A DNA stretch of 6,595 bases from JAXGPP01 sp964436865 (GTDB lineage: Bacteria; Planctomycetota; Planctomycetia; Pirellulales; Thermoguttaceae): contig CAYTFK010000372.1 of the NCBI GenBank assembly GCA_964436865.1, forward strand, positions 1 to 6,595. Direction: 5' to 3'. Made by a program: the position numbers and the translations under genes. This document shows, one piece after another, positions 5,657 to 6,595 of this stretch. Numbering within the stretch: the stretch's first letter is position 1; each line of letters opens with the position of its first letter. The notes beneath the pieces are model-generated. The model was not told where the DNA came from. It searched no databases and worked only from the letters and a program-made list of their open reading frames with translations.

Positions 5657-6145
5657 ATGTCGATGTTCGAAGACGACCAATACTGCTGGCGGGAGACGTA
5701 TTTCGTTCTCTTCGATTCGGCCCGCCGCCCAAGCCTGAAATCGGTCCAGGATGTGCTGGGCAGACTCGGCAGCCGGCTCTCGCTGGTCAACGGCGTGGCC
5801 GGTGAGGGGGGCGAGTTCGAGTCGATCACGGTGCTGGCGCCGGACGATTTCGCGGCCGTAGACATCTCCTATCTCGCTGGCGACGAAGTGCGGGAACAGG
5901 GGGCCGACCTGGCCCGGGAGATGGAACAGAGCGGCGATGCCGAGGGGCGCAAGGACCAACTGGCCCGTTTGCGGCGCTACGACGGCCGCTTTGACGTGCT
6001 GCACTTCGAACAACTCGTCGGCGGCGATGAAGAGGACGATCCCGACGGCATGCTCGACCCAACCACTCTGCTTTCGGTGCTCGAAGCGCTCGCCCGGCTC
6101 ACCGACGGCATCGCCGTCGATCCGCAGGCGGGAACGGTGCTCTGA
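5657..6145 (+). CDS. Acidic soluble protein of unknown function upstream of yeiP
   Basis: The 162-residue product is not a family I can name. The N-terminal part (about 9-75) reads like an alpha/beta domain: WRETYFVLFDS, then a helix (PSLKSVQDVLGRLG), FESITVLAPDDFAAVDISYL, and a Glu-rich helix (76-91). The middle has YDGRFDVLHFEQL, followed by an acidic loop (GGDEEDDPDG) and a C-terminal helix with LTDGIAVDPQAGTVL. There is no signal peptide or membrane segment, so it is presumably cytoplasmic. The ATG at 5657 is preferred because GGGAGAG lies eight bases upstream. An ATG at 5663 is possible. An ATG at 5543 that overlaps the preceding stop codon would add 38 residues across the leader stem-loop and looks non-native. 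From memory, similar proteins occur near elongation factor P genes in planctomycetes; that is not verified. It ends 53 bases before yeiP. Confidence 0.75.
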   Translation: MSMFEDDQYCWRETYFVLFDSARRPSLKSVQDVLGRLGSRLSLVNGVAGEGGEFESITVLAPDDFAAVDISYLAGDEVREQGADLAREMEQSGDAEGRKDQLARLRRYDGRFDVLHFEQLVGGDEEDDPDGMLDPTTLLSVLEALARLTDGIAVDPQAGTVL

Positions 6146-6198
6146 AAATCATCCAATCACATTCAGCCATCAGTTTTCAAGCGTTCAGACGGACTCCC

Positions 6199-6595
6199 AT
6201 GATTGCCAAGGACATCAAACGCGGCGGCATTTTCAACTACAACGGCGCGCCGTGCATGATCGAATCGATCAGCGTGCAGTCTCCCTCGGCCCGCGGCGCG
6301 CAGACGTTCTACAAGTTCCGCGCGCGGAACCTGATCAGCAAGCAGAAGGTCGATATCACGCTCCGCGGCGGCGAGTCGCTCGACGAGGCCGACTTCCAGC
6401 GGCGGCCCGTCAAGTTCATGTATTCCGACCCCACCCACGTCCATTTCCTCGACCAGGTCGACTACAACCAGTACTCGCTGCCCAAAGAGGATGTCGAAGA
6501 GCAGGCGCCTTACCTCACCGAAGAACTCGAGGAAGTCAAAGCGCTCATCTACAACGACGAGTGCGTCGGAATCGAGCTTCCGGTCGCCGTGGAGT
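6199..6595 (+). CDS. yeiP: Elongation factor P-like protein, YeiP/EfpL type (3' end cut by window)
   Basis: EF-P family proteins bind between the P and E sites of the ribosome and relieve stalling at proline-rich stretches. The 132 residues present cover the N-terminal KOW-like domain (about 1-62) and most of the first OB domain (about 65-132). The second OB domain, about 55 residues by family length, lies beyond the window. The loop tip reads SVQSPSARGAQTFYK (residues 25-39), matching the IQSPTARGAATLYK loop I recall for E. coli YeiP/EfpL rather than the Lys-tipped loop of classical EF-P. Arg32 is therefore the expected tip residue and no lysine modification is predicted. Further support is the GIELPVAVE segment near the cut. 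The ATG at 6199 starts MIAKDIKRGG as expected, but has only GGA five bases upstream, so its ribosome site is weak. It may be annotated as efp in other genomes. Confidence 0.93.
   Translation, partial: MIAKDIKRGGIFNYNGAPCMIESISVQSPSARGAQTFYKFRARNLISKQKVDITLRGGESLDEADFQRRPVKFMYSDPTHVHFLDQVDYNQYSLPKEDVEEQAPYLTEELEEVKALIYNDECVGIELPVAVE

Overview
The window looks like a chromosomal segment of a planctomycete, probably from the Pirellulales or a relative. This is a judgement from content, not a database match. It has moderately high GC, several small proteins of a style I associate with planctomycetes (a short lipoprotein ending in a TVNDWL-type tail, a two-helix membrane protein, and two acidic soluble proteins beside an elongation factor P paralogue), and loosely packed genes with modest Shine-Dalgarno sites. 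I see no mobile element, CRISPR array, tRNA or rRNA.

Left part (1-1015): a secreted protein of unknown function on the plus strand (79-699) converges on a small predicted lipoprotein on the minus strand (734-1015). Next comes a 293-base divergent intergenic region (1016-1308) with candidate promoters for the lipoprotein gene and for rhaA.

Middle part (1309-4370): L-rhamnose isomerase (rhaA, 419 residues, metal-site residues intact) is followed after 28 bases by a multi-pass transporter of the NCS1 (cytosine/purine/allantoin permease) family. After a further 82 bases comes a 64-residue protein with two membrane helices. The three point the same way and look like one transcription unit. Pairing a sugar isomerase with a transporter family known for nucleobases and related compounds is the most interesting feature here. 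It suggests a sugar, possibly L-rhamnose, uptake role for this NCS1 branch.

Right part (4371-6595): a perfect extended -10 promoter (TGATATAAT) precedes proC (pyrroline-5-carboxylate reductase). ProC is followed 10 bases later by a 76-residue unknown protein with an HxC motif and a second Cys, then a structured leader and a 162-residue acidic unknown protein. Last is the 5' part of a YeiP/EfpL-type elongation factor P paralogue, cut by the window edge. The two unknown proteins may be functional neighbours of proline synthesis or of translation of proline-rich proteins, but only their position suggests this.
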